A DNA stretch of 64,000 nucleotides, from positions 84,940 through 148,939 of the forward strand of contig CAAAJI010000037.1 of the NCBI GenBank assembly GCA_900642245.1, read 5' to 3'. The notes below the pieces were generated by a model. The model ran no database searches, was not told the DNA's origin, and was given only the letters and a program-made list of their open reading frames with translations. Source of the stretch: Fragilaria radians. Its lineage: Eukaryota; Bacillariophyta; Fragilariophyceae; Fragilariales; Fragilariaceae. Both the position numbers and the translations under genes were made by a program. Below are positions 23,420-33,667 of this stretch, piece after piece (the first letter of the stretch is position 1; each line of letters starts with the position of its first letter).

Positions 23420-24807
23420 ATGACCCGACTCGTTTCTCCATTGACCATGTCATATCAAAAGCTTGGAACTGATGACAAAATGCTGAGCTTTGAGCAGCTC
23501 AAGGGAATTTTAAAGTACTTCTCCCTAGAAGGTGCAGCATAGCCCCTTTTGGTCTTGTCATTAAGGCTGCCAATATTTGCTCAAACGGTATTTTCTGTAA
23601 GATTGAAATCATTTTTAGTAACAACATTATTTTTGTGTACAGTTCAAATGATTAATTGCTGTCATGATTGCTTTGTCAAGATGGAGTGCAACGAGTATAT
23701 TATAACTCCCTGGCTGATATTGTCAAATATTTATGCCTTTTTAATTTACTTCAATTCTATTTTTATTTTATTTATTGTCATGATTGTTTGCCAATGGATT
23801 ATTGGCATTAAGTTCCTTTGTGAAAGGAATTCAGTGTTTGGATGGCACATCCACCCAAAAATGTTTTATTTTCTTAGTCATTTTATACGCAATTTGATTC
23901 ATCTTTTCTAACCAACCCATACTTAAAAATACCACTGAGTCCTTGTTCATTGATATGTATTCTAGTTTTCAGAATGTATGGTATCATGGTGGATTGGAAA
24001 GCAATCCATAGAAAGAATGCACCAAGGTTGTATTGGACTTTTAAAAATATTTGAAACTAATTTTGTTTTGCAGAATTCATGTCCTATAATAATTAGGATC
24101 CTTCAATAAGGTACGATTTGTAAAGTTTTTAGTATATACAACAATTGAAATTGAATTTGTTTTTTGGGTTGATCTGAATTCCACTGAAAGTTTGACCGAA
24201 AACCATCTTGATATGACTTTCTTTCATTCTGCCTTGTGTTATTGTTGTTGTTGTAAGCACTCCAAATTTACAATCAACTTCTAATGTTATTTTGTTTTGC
24301 TCATTTAGGGTATATGTATCTATGCTCTATGATAGCCTAGAAAACTTGGGGGGAAAAGTTTTCCAAAAAAGTTAAAAAAGGTAAAGAATACAAAAGAACA
24401 GACACATGACACACGGTTTCACAGAATACATTTAGAAACTGGAAGGAACGAAACTATGACTTAGGAGGGCATATAAGTGATTGGATGAATTATATAAAAA
24501 AAGCTGAGCATACATTGAACTATTGTGTCATCACAGCCTACGCACGACGAAATCCTTTCCGTAAGTACGAGTGTCGTATTGTCCAAAGAGTAGGAGTCGT
24601 TTTGTTATAATTATCCAAGTCATCAAAAGTGCCATGCCAAATAAATTTGAGGCATCCGCCTTGTACCCAATGTCCTTTCAATCTCGCATTGTTAGTTAGG
24701 ATAGACTTACGTCAGATTATATGTAGTAGTATACGTTCCTTGAAGTAAATTCAGGGTTACTTTTGGGGGTGGTGTTATTAGTGACCCGACTCTTTCCTCC
24801 ATTGACC
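23420..24807 (+). repeat. Duplicated upstream region of a cyclase gene
   Basis: It aligns in blocks with 32590-33667, the region before the intact cyclase at 33668, with about 250 bp (23536-23784) missing from the other copy. It includes the shared block 'gtaagtacgagtgtcgtatt' (about 24560 and 33420). A short piece of the start region ('gacccgactc...ccattgaccatgtc') also appears separately at about 23422. The apparent hydrophobic open frame at 23549-23911 is not kept in the other copy and is probably not a gene. Confidence 0.6.
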
Positions 24808-25443
24808 ATGTCGAATCATGTAAGACGACGATCAACCTTAAATCATATGCCATCAGGTGATGAGAATTCTATTGAATCTGTTTTTACAGTCTATCCAAGA
24901 GAACCTGCAAGTTCCGAGAATGAATTACGTTTTTCCTTGGCCAAGACAGAAACTCGAGCGATACGGTATCTCAAATTGGTAGTGATTGGTGTCTTAATGT
25001 TAGCCGCCATTGCCTTGTCCTATGTTACCTTTCTCCTAATTTCACAGACGGAACATGATTTGTTTACAAGTAGTTTTACCAATGATGCCAATCGATTGAA
25101 AGTTGCTACGTATGATGTCATGTTACAACGAATATCTGTTTCTGCGGCATTCATGATAAGGTATCTAATGCAAGCAGCCATACAAGGTCAAGATCCAGTG
25201 GATACAAAAATTATAGGTATGTGTCAATGATAGGAAGTATGTTCATTATAGAAAGGTTCTTTGGATTTGATCCTTCTAACAAAACTAATACACGAACATT
25301 CATTTCACAAAACAGATTTCAACATCTTTGGTCATAATATGCTTCGTTTAGGGAAAGCAGAGTCGATTGCTTATGTTCCTTTCATTCAAAGAGTGAATCA
25401 ATCTCAATGGGAGAAAACAACCAGAACGAATACTCAATGGGCC
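24808..25443 (+). pseudogene. 5' fragment of a cyclase/phosphodiesterase gene, cut by an N gap
   Basis: From ATG at 24808 it matches the first exon of the gene at 33668 (N-terminal motif 'SIESVFTVYPRE', membrane helix near residue 60), with the same intron (donor 25217, acceptor ending 25315) and the first 43 or so residues of exon 2 ('FNIFGHNMLRLGKAESIAYV'). It stops at the N run, and the sequence beyond belongs to a copia remnant. Either the gene is truly truncated by rearrangement or the rest is lost in the gap or in a misjoin. The visible part is open and nearly identical to the intact gene. Confidence 0.8.
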
Positions 25444-25463
25444 NNNNNNNNNNNNNNNNNNNN
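25444..25463. other. Assembly gap (20 N)
   Basis: Undetermined bases that join the cyclase fragment to the copia remnant. Twenty N is probably a nominal spacer rather than a measured length. Confidence 0.98.
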
Positions 25464-27086
25464 TTTTAGCAAACATGTATCATACAAACTAAAGAAGACT
25501 TCTTGACCACTTGAATTACGGATGTCTTGATTTTGTTGAGCTTGTTCTATCTCCAACATTTGGGTACAAATGATCTGTTATACCTGTTTATTTCAATGAT
25601 AAGCATCTGCTGCAGAGCTGACAAAACTTCTGTGTAACACTGAGCTTAAATCATTCTATTCTTTACAAAGCATCCAGGCCTCTTGGTAGTTTCTGGAACT
25701 TTAGAAACAGGATCTAAATGCAGAACAGATTTGAATCCGTAAAACGTCAGGACCTAATCGCAAAATAAGGTGATAATCTTTCACAATCAATCTTGCTTGG
25801 TATAGCTATACCAAATAGAGGATCTTTATTTACCAAGATTGAATTATTGACATTAGTCTATTGGACAGTGTCAACATAGAAAAAAAACATGCAGGTTTTT
25901 CTTTTATATTATTTGCCTGCGATCAGATGGGTCATAAAAGAATAGATGATTGTGTTGTCTAACTTTGTCAATTACCATAACTAGAAGAATTTTGGCAGTG
26001 GTAAGATAACCTCAGATCCTCTTTTCTGTTCCTATGTGAAAGTGAAGCAACATCCAATTTAACTTGTTATACTTGATGTGGAATACAATTTTTGTTTGAG
26101 AGCAAAAATCCCAGATATGCTTTGAGATGCAAACTAGTAGCATCCACATGCCTTTTATTAGACTACATTCGGACTACTACTTTGAGATCCATTCTTATTG
26201 ATGCAAATTGTGTTACACATTTGCAAATCCATCATCAATGTCAACAAATATCACACACTTTTGTAAATACTTTTTGACCCATAACATCCGCAAGAGGGTT
26301 ATGTTGTCCTTGCAAAAGTTGAATCAAATAATTTTTAGGACTTCTTTAGCAAGTTTTCCAAGGATCATACTTTTGGTTGCAGTCCTTTTCATTGTTCTGT
26401 TTTCCATACATTGCTCTTATCAAGGTTGATGACAATGAAGACACAGATGATAGTGATATAGAAGAACAAATTGATGCTTTTCTTCATCATGTCAGGATCA
26501 TTGCTATGAGATCCATCATCAGAAACATCAAGCCTTCCAACACAAAGAATTGTGTGGAAGTGCAACACAATGCCAGAAGTCCTGGCATGTTCTTGCAGTC
26601 TCATGGTCTATTCTAGACTTATGATCATGCACCATCAGAAATTCACCAATGAATTTTTCACCAAAAACAACATTCACTGCTCTGCAGATTGTACTTGTGA
26701 TCCTTGCAGCATTTGATGCTGGATTTAGGCCATGAGCATCAAGTCCCTTCTGCAAGTCAAGGTAATCAGGAAGCATTTTTCTGCACTCAAATTTATTCTT
26801 TGACCCAAAGTTTGTGATTCCCACATTCTTGCACAAAAGACTTGAGATCAACAATTTTGAACTCCTCTCCAGGATCATTAGAAGGAACTTGTACAGACTT
26901 AGCCACAAGAAACTCACTATGGTATTTTGAGCTTTGTTTACTGCTGTTGACTTCAAGAGCAAATTCATATTTGTGTCCATCCTGATCTGTGATTGGGGCA
27001 AGTTCTATGAGAAAGGGTTTCACTTTCCTCCTTCCTCCAGTAGTTTTCATCCCCAAGGGATTGTCAAAAACTCCATTGGTTGACAT
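25464..27086 (-). mobile_element. Decayed copia-type retroelement (unit C copy) with open 5' frame
   Basis: Homologous to 12179-13790. Its minus-strand 5' part is the best preserved of the three: ATG at 27086 starts 'MSTNGVFDNPLG', open to 26793, and after a frame change the reading continues (26528-26900) with 'NKFECRKMLPDYL' and 'CQDFWHCVALPHN'. I do not recognise this protein family. The distal part (25464-26400) contains eroded integrase tracts. The ATG at 27086 lies head-to-head with GT90 copy C, 270 bp between the two starts. Confidence 0.65.
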
Positions 27087-27356
27087 GGTTGAAAAACGTC
27101 AAAAACTGTCAAACAGAAAAGATATTCTATGGAAAAATGCGGGAAATCGATTTTTTGCTTTCACGTGGAAGCTACTGAGGCTCATAAATTCGAATAAAAT
27201 TGCGAATCGACAAGATTCAACGGATAGAATTACAATTTTGGCAAGAAAAATTGGAAGACGGATTAGCGGATTAGAATCCATAATGACAATCCAATGTTTT
27301 TGCAACAAAGCTCCCACTATAGCTGATTTTCCTTCTATAGAGACACATGCGCAATA

Positions 27357-28868
27357 ATGAGATCAACTGTGATTGGATTTACCTTACTTCTATTACTATT
27401 TTTCCAATGGTGTAGCTTTGTCCCATGGAATGCGAGTTTGAAACGACTGAAAATTAATTTGGAAGTCCTTCAACAACATTCGCGGTTGAAAAATTACATT
27501 CGGAACAGCACATCTCAAAGCAATGTAATTACACCTTACACCATGACTTCAATTGCAAATCTGATTCAATCATTGGTTCTTCCTGGATTGGTGATAATCT
27601 ATGATCCTTTCTTAGACAAGATTATTGTCTACTCTATTTCGAATGTTAGATCACCCTCCGTCAATTTTTGTTCACGATGTCGATTGCTGATACCTGCCCT
27701 TGCCAGAGCCCTTTGGAAATTCCCTCGACTGTCAACCAATAACTCTCATGTTCAACTATTCACCTCGGATTATGACTTTCCATACGTCAATATGGATTCT
27801 ATTGCCGTCGCAAAGACTAGCAGGGATTATTTTAGTCCTTGGATACAATTTGGATCAAATTTTCAAGACTCAACAATTCTCCCGAATGTACAAACTTTTC
27901 CTTTTATCGATTTCTTACACTGTTTGCGTGAATGGAACATATATCAAATACGCATGGGAACCAACACATCGGATACAACAGAGAGTATGGATTCGGCACG
28001 TAATCAAACTTGCTATCTTTTTACTATTGCTGTTTGGAACAATGACACCTGGGATAACCTTATCCCCCAAATAATTTGGCGTGGTTCAGACTTCCCCTTT
28101 TTACACACGTTTCGTCAAAAAGATTTTAAAAGACATTATTCAGTCCCAGAGGTACCTTTCTTTCCACGTCGATTGGCTGTTCAGATGGCAGAGGCAACCA
28201 ATTGCACTTGGCTAAATGCCAAGATTCAGCTTGGATCTAAAAATTTGATGGATATTGAGGAAATGTCAAAGTACAAGTATCAAATTGATCTGGGTGGAGC
28301 GGGAGGAACGACATGGACTGGAACTATTTCCAAACTGGCTATGCCAGGTGTACTCTTTCATCATGAGACACCTGCCAGAGATTGGTTTTATGATATGCTT
28401 CAGCCATGGGTGCATTATATACCTATCCGCACTGACCTCTCTGATTTGAGGGAAAAGTATGATTGGGCTGAAAGCAACTCCGGTAAAGTTAAGGAAATTT
28501 CTCTGCGAGCGACACAATTCATCCAATCGCTGTTATCGTTCCAAAATATACAAATCATATACGAAACGTATATGGGAAAGCAAGGCATTCTATCCAACAT
28601 TGTTGATGCCTATTATGAGGAAAATCCTAAATCTCCTTCCTCCCGACGATCTCTTCGCACTATCCTCAAGGAGTATCAAGAAAAGTGGAATCTAAATCTT
28701 TCTCTTGTTTCTTTATGCTCACGGAATTATTGTGATGTAAGAAAGAATCAAGGGTCTATATCACGCATCTCCATACATCCAGGACTTTGCGAAAAGCATA
28801 TCCAAGGCATTGAATTGTTTGGAATAGATCTGAATAATTGCACACCAAGTAGAAAATCAAAATTGTAA
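27357..28868 (+). CDS. GT90 family (CAP10/Rumi-like) glycosyltransferase, copy C
   Basis: 503 residues, same start, anchor and domain layout as the copies at 3052 and 14018, and it again ends in SKL. The 'IIWRGSDF', 'IDLGGAGGTTWTG' and 'HYIPIRTDLSDL' motifs are intact. Differences from copy B are few and mostly conservative ('NCTWLNAKIQ' for 'NYTWLNAKIQ'; 'IYETYMGKQG' for 'IYETYLGKQG'). It is flanked upstream by the same copia-type remnant and downstream by the same non-coding spacer, but unit C lacks the C-x2-C module gene. A secretory-pathway glycosyltransferase with unknown donor and acceptor. Confidence 0.85.
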   Translation: MRSTVIGFTLLLLLFFQWCSFVPWNASLKRLKINLEVLQQHSRLKNYIRNSTSQSNVITPYTMTSIANLIQSLVLPGLVIIYDPFLDKIIVYSISNVRSPSVNFCSRCRLLIPALARALWKFPRLSTNNSHVQLFTSDYDFPYVNMDSIAVAKTSRDYFSPWIQFGSNFQDSTILPNVQTFPFIDFLHCLREWNIYQIRMGTNTSDTTESMDSARNQTCYLFTIAVWNNDTWDNLIPQIIWRGSDFPFLHTFRQKDFKRHYSVPEVPFFPRRLAVQMAEATNCTWLNAKIQLGSKNLMDIEEMSKYKYQIDLGGAGGTTWTGTISKLAMPGVLFHHETPARDWFYDMLQPWVHYIPIRTDLSDLREKYDWAESNSGKVKEISLRATQFIQSLLSFQNIQIIYETYMGKQGILSNIVDAYYEENPKSPSSRRSLRTILKEYQEKWNLNLSLVSLCSRNYCDVRKNQGSISRISIHPGLCEKHIQGIELFGIDLNNCTPSRKSKL

Positions 28869-30790
28869 ATTTATTACTTCAACCCCTTATTCAATTAAGA
28901 ATCTATACATCATATTAATAGGATGACTATCATCATTTCACTTATTGCCTTTTTGTTTTTGTTTGCGTCTAGTACAAATCCTTGAAGTCCTTACTTGGAA
29001 AGTGGTACCTCATCTTTGCCTCCGTTAAGAATCTCCTATGGTGTAAAAGTGATCTCAATACTTTTTTGTGAAAGCGTGATGACCTATACGCATTTCTTTT
29101 TTTCTACTTTTTTTCTTTCTCTAGTGAGAATGATCCTGGAAATAAAGTATCAGCCATGACTTTCCCCTTTTTAGATGCAGAAAAGTTGAAAAAGTTGTTT
29201 GCTAAAATTATGTGCAGTTGTCGCAACCACCCCAGCATGCCAAAGCAGTATCCATTAATTCAGAATATAGAAAATGGGGAGGTTATGTAAATGAATTTCT
29301 CATTGAAGCCATCAGACGTACAAGAATTCATGCATCAAAGCAAGATATTTACCATGAGCATAAGTAGTTCCCTGCATATGAATATGAACCTAATGCTTCT
29401 AGCAGAAAAATATCACATCAGTATTTTGGATGGTGATGCTGAAAATTGTTTCCTAGGACAAGGATAGGAAGTTCTATCAATTCGTAACTTAAGATGGGAA
29501 CATGTTGTTGGTTTTGGTCATGAGCCTGCAGTTAAAAGGATGACTCCAACAGTGAGGGCAATGACTACAATTGATTATCCTGATGGAACACCCGTTTTCT
29601 AGTTATACATAAATGTACTAATAATGAAAAGACCAATTATTCCCTGTTGTCAGAGTTTCAGTCAAGGCAATTCGGAGGGAAAAAAGATTTGGCAAAGACA
29701 CGGATAGGCTTAACAGACGATGATACAGAATGATGGTGATTCAAGTGTGGTACCCCTAGAACTTACAGGCTGTATGATCCATTTCAATTGCCATTTACCC
29801 TCTCCTGAAGAAATGGAGTCACTCCAGCAATATTGCTTGACAAATATTGCTTGACAAAAAGTGATACTCCGTGGTTGCTATGATTTTTCTTGTTGCCTTA
29901 GCCTATTGCCTTACAAAATTCCTAGAAAAATGGCTAAAACTGTTCATTCACATTAGCAAAGCTGACAAAGATAACTATCTTCCAAAAGCAGTCTTTACAT
30001 TTTTTATTACTCCATTTTCGCTCACAAGACTATCACCCAATTTCCATCCGATTCCTTCAATTCCTTTCTGACCAATTCAAATGTTGAGGCAAAAGAGATG
30101 AAATGAAACCAAAGCTACATTCACATTTTTAACGAAAATTTAATTGAAGAATATCAGTGTGCACAAGTATTCTTTGGAATGACATCTAAAAATACTAAAT
30201 GTTGCAAACATGAAGTCTGAATCTGACTGTGATGTTTCCGATTAAGTGGAATATGCACTTTCGATGGTTTCTGAACCTCAATCTCTTCAATGTCAAAGCA
30301 TATAGTTAAGGTGATACTTTGTATCAATAAAAAAAATTCAAAGAAATCACGTACTGCAAAATGAACAATTTCCAAATACTTTTCAAAGTTTTGGATGTCT
30401 ATGAGATCAAGAACTTTACACCACTGATCAATGTTGTTTTTGAAGTGTTCTCTAGCATAAAGAACGTATCTTTTGGGAGATAATATCCTCATCATCTTAT
30501 TTGGTGGTTTGTAGGTGATATGATCAACGGCAAGTGATGTTTTGATGCGTTAATCACGTTTTCAGGAACTTTTTTCTAAAGCATAGTTGGCTATCAAAAT
30601 CTTTTTTGTCTCATTTTCTGCTCATGTACTCAATTACCTTTATGGAAGCAGTATAGTTATCAGTTCTAAACGGAAAGGTACAAAATCCTCCTAGGGGGAA
30701 TGCAGCTGTTGACTATTAATCCCTACCCCCTCTTGCTGATGTTGAGCTATGCAAAGCATTTTATTCTGAGCTGAAATGGCAGAAGTTTGA
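28869..30790. other. Non-coding spacer downstream of GT90 copy C
   Basis: Aligned with 4564-6240 and 15530-17390. No frame is conserved between the copies. A 14-bp tandem duplication ('aatattgcttgaca') occurs at about 29829-29856, where unit B has one copy. Homology to the other units ends at about 30790. Confidence 0.55.
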
Positions 30791-31299
30791 ACGCTACCTT
30801 TACGGAACGACGAGACTTGCATTTTAGGATAACTGTAGTAAGAAAAACGATTACTCGGGTACCCATTCGAAAGATGCAGAAAAGGATGCTTTAAGAACGG
30901 TCGAAACCTTTTATATTCTCTAAAAGCTTCTTCTTTGAAGATCCCGCAAGTGCAATAAATAACATTTTCTTTCCCTTGTCACTACCATTTCGACCTCTGT
31001 CAACTTTGGCTCTTGTATCGAAGCGATTCTGGTGGAATACTTCTTTTTGGTAGCAACAGCAAACCCCTTCAAAGCTTTTCCTCTTTTATTAAGCAAACTG
31101 ATACCAACATGGTTGATGACACAATCATCTGTTGACACAGAGTGTGAAGCAAATGGTCCTCTCTTCCTTCCTACAGAGGATAAGTCAGCCTGATTTGCAC
31201 TTATGTGGTCTTTGGATGATAGGAAGTTTATCTCCTTGGAGATGTCTCAAGAGGCCACTCACCATTCATGTTGGACATGGTGTTTAAACTTCAAAATAC
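30791..31299. other. Unassigned stretch after unit C
   Basis: A minus-strand open frame (30920-31138, 72 codons, 'NHVGISLLNKRGKALKGF') is present but not recognised. It lies just 3' of the copia remnant that follows and may be its eroded end. No gene can be supported. Confidence 0.3.
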
Positions 31300-32450
31300 T
31301 GATCATTTTTGAATCTCAACCAATTCTTGACCAAATGATGAAACCTTGTATTTCTTTGTCAGGATGTCACTGACATTTTCTTCACTACGTGCATATAAAA
31401 ACATCATACCCTTAGCTGCAAAAGCTTCCCTTACTCGATGACAGGCTATAGCATGACTCTTTTCTTTAAAACACTAGAGGGAACTGAGGTATTTAAAACC
31501 ACCGCCACATTATCTCCTATCATCAAAGTGGCTAATTCTATGGCCACGCCCAAATAACTCAACATAAATCTGAACCCCCCCCCAGAATGAGTTCTGTAGC
31601 TATTCTTGATGCCACTAATTTCGAACCGTAAGTTGAAGTCTCTACTGTCTTCTGACGTTTAGATATTCATCTGATTGGTGTATTATTCAACATCATAAGT
31701 ACACCTGTGATGGGCCTTCTTATTGCTAAGTCATATGCATGATCTGCATCAACATAGACAGTCATCCGGACATTTGGTCTCTTCGACACATGAAGATCAT
31801 TTGGAATTTCGTCTTCAGCATTACGATTAGGGTGATCTTCAATAGAGTAAGTAGAATGATCTGGATATTTTGTATCAACAATAACCCTCCCCTTTGGAAA
31901 AGTCTTGAGGTAAGCTAGAATTCTCTTAACAGACTTCAATTGTCCTTCCGTTGGTGACATGTTAAATCTAGCAGATGTGGCATACGCAAAATCAAATCTC
32001 CCTAAAACAATTATCCCGATGCAACATCTTATTATTGATCTATATTTAGCTGAGTCATTGTCAGTGCAGAAAGGAGTGTCATTTATCTCATGCTTAGTTT
32101 TCTTGAGTCCCAATCTTTGTAATGACTCTGCTAAATGTTCATGAAATCTTTTGGCAGAAGGCTTCAATCCATATATTGACTTATTTTGATTAGATTCTTT
32201 CTATATAAGGTTGTACCAAACTCTGGACTAGCAGTAAGCTTGGTCTCTCCATATAAACACATGCAGTCCATATAGTTCTCCTAAGAGAAAGCCAATTCCT
32301 TTGGTATCCACACGAACAAACCCTGAATAAATGCCTTTCTTTTCATTGATTGTTCCATTGTCTCCCGCAACCAATCTTGTTTTATGTCTTCAATTCAATT
32401 TACGAAAGAATTTAGAAAACTCAGGTATAGGCATTTTTTCTGTTGAGCTG
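31300..32450 (-). mobile_element. Decayed copia element, RT and RNase H
   Basis: The minus strand carries a 166-codon open part (31667-32167) spanning the end of RT and the RNase H start: 'SAKRFHEHLAESLQ', 'MSPTEGQLKSVKRILAYLK', 'YVDADHAYD' and 'RRPITGVLMMLNNTPIR'. RNase H continues in broken frames to about 31300 ('SKRQKTVETSTYGSKL'). Upstream, to about 32450, eroded RT is visible ('SPEFGTTL'-like). This subtype (DADHA) differs from the 'SDSDWAGD' subtype seen at 50.5 kb. Non-functional. Confidence 0.8.
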
Positions 32451-32589
32451 GTCAATATTTTGGAGTTGGTGTTGGACATCTAGTGTTTTGTGTGTTGCTG
32501 TCAATGGCTAGTGGAAGAAGCAAGTGCCAAAATAAGCTGGAAAAATGTTGGAAAAAGGCTGGCATGTTTGAGAGCCCTATCCTAGCAGA

Positions 32590-33667
32590 GGGCTGTAGCA
32601 TGCTGAGCTTCCAGTAGGTCAAGGGAATTTTAAAGTACTTCTCAATAGGAGGCTTGTTTGCCAATGGATTATTGGCATTCAGTTCCTCTGAGATAAGGAA
32701 TTGAATTTTTGGATGGCACATCCACCCAAAAATGTTTTATTTTTTTAGTCATTTTATCCGCAATTTGATTCATCGTTTCTAACCAACCCATACTTAAAAA
32801 TAGTAGTGAGTCCTTGTTCATTGATATGTATTGTCAGACTGCATGGTATCAAGATGGATTGGACAGCTCTCCATAGAAAGAATGCTCCAAGGTTGTATTG
32901 AACTTTCAAAACTTTTGAAACCAATTTTGGGTTGCAGAATTCATGTCCTATAGAACGATTCTTCAACAAGTTACGATTTTTAATGTTTTTAGTGTATACA
33001 ACAATTGAAATTGCATTTGTTTTTTTAGGGTTGATCTGAATTCCACTAAAAGGTTGAAACCTTAACCAAAAACCATCTTGATATGACTTTCTTTCTTTCT
33101 TCCTTGAGTTATTGTTGTTGTTGTTGTAAGCACTCCAAATTTACAATCAACTTCTAATGTTATTATATATGCTCTATGATAGTCTAGAAAACTTGACAAA
33201 GTTTTCCAAAAAAAAAAGGGATGAAACACCGTGAAGAATACAAAAGAACAATACTACCTATACACACATGACACACGGTTTCACAGAATAGATTTAGAAA
33301 CGGGACGGAACGAACCAAGTTCCTAGGAGGGCATATATGTGATTGGACGCCATTTAAAAAAAGGTGAGCATACATTGAACTATTGTATCGTCACAGCCTA
33401 TATACGACGACATCACTTACGTAAGTACGAGTGTCGTATTGTCCAAAGTGTAGGAGTCGGTTGTAATAATTATCCAAGTCATCAAGTGTATGCCAAAATT
33501 TGCCGCCTTGTTCTCAATGTCCTTTCAATCTCGTATGGTTAGTTAGGATATAGACTTACGTCAGATTACATGTAGTAGTATACGTTCCTTGAAGTAAATT
33601 CAGGGTTACTTTTGAGGGGGCACTGGAGTGGTGTTATTAGTGACCCGATTCTTTCCCTCCGTTGACG
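32590..33667 (+). promoter_or_regulatory. Upstream region of the cyclase at 33668, shared with a second locus
   Basis: It aligns in blocks with 23480-24807. The 250 bases nearest the start are strongly conserved, including 'gtaagtacgagtgtcgtatt' (about 33420) and 'acgtcagatta' (about 33560; ACGTCA resembles a CRE/bZIP core). Just before the ATG is 'gggggcactggagtgg', also found as 'ggggggcgctggagtggg' before the third cyclase at 42824. These are candidate promoter or 5' UTR elements; their function is not shown by the sequence. Confidence 0.4.

Larger units (their letters stand above)
25680..30790. repeat. Segmental duplication unit C (short)
   Basis: About 5 kb with copia-type remnant, GT90 and part of the spacer. 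The C-x2-C module gene of units A and B is absent; homology stops at about 30790. Confidence 0.85.

Noticed and set aside
23549..23911. Hydrophobic 120-codon frame that looks like a membrane protein
   Set aside because: The aligned region before 33668 has a deletion and no such frame; the hydrophobicity follows from T-rich sequence.
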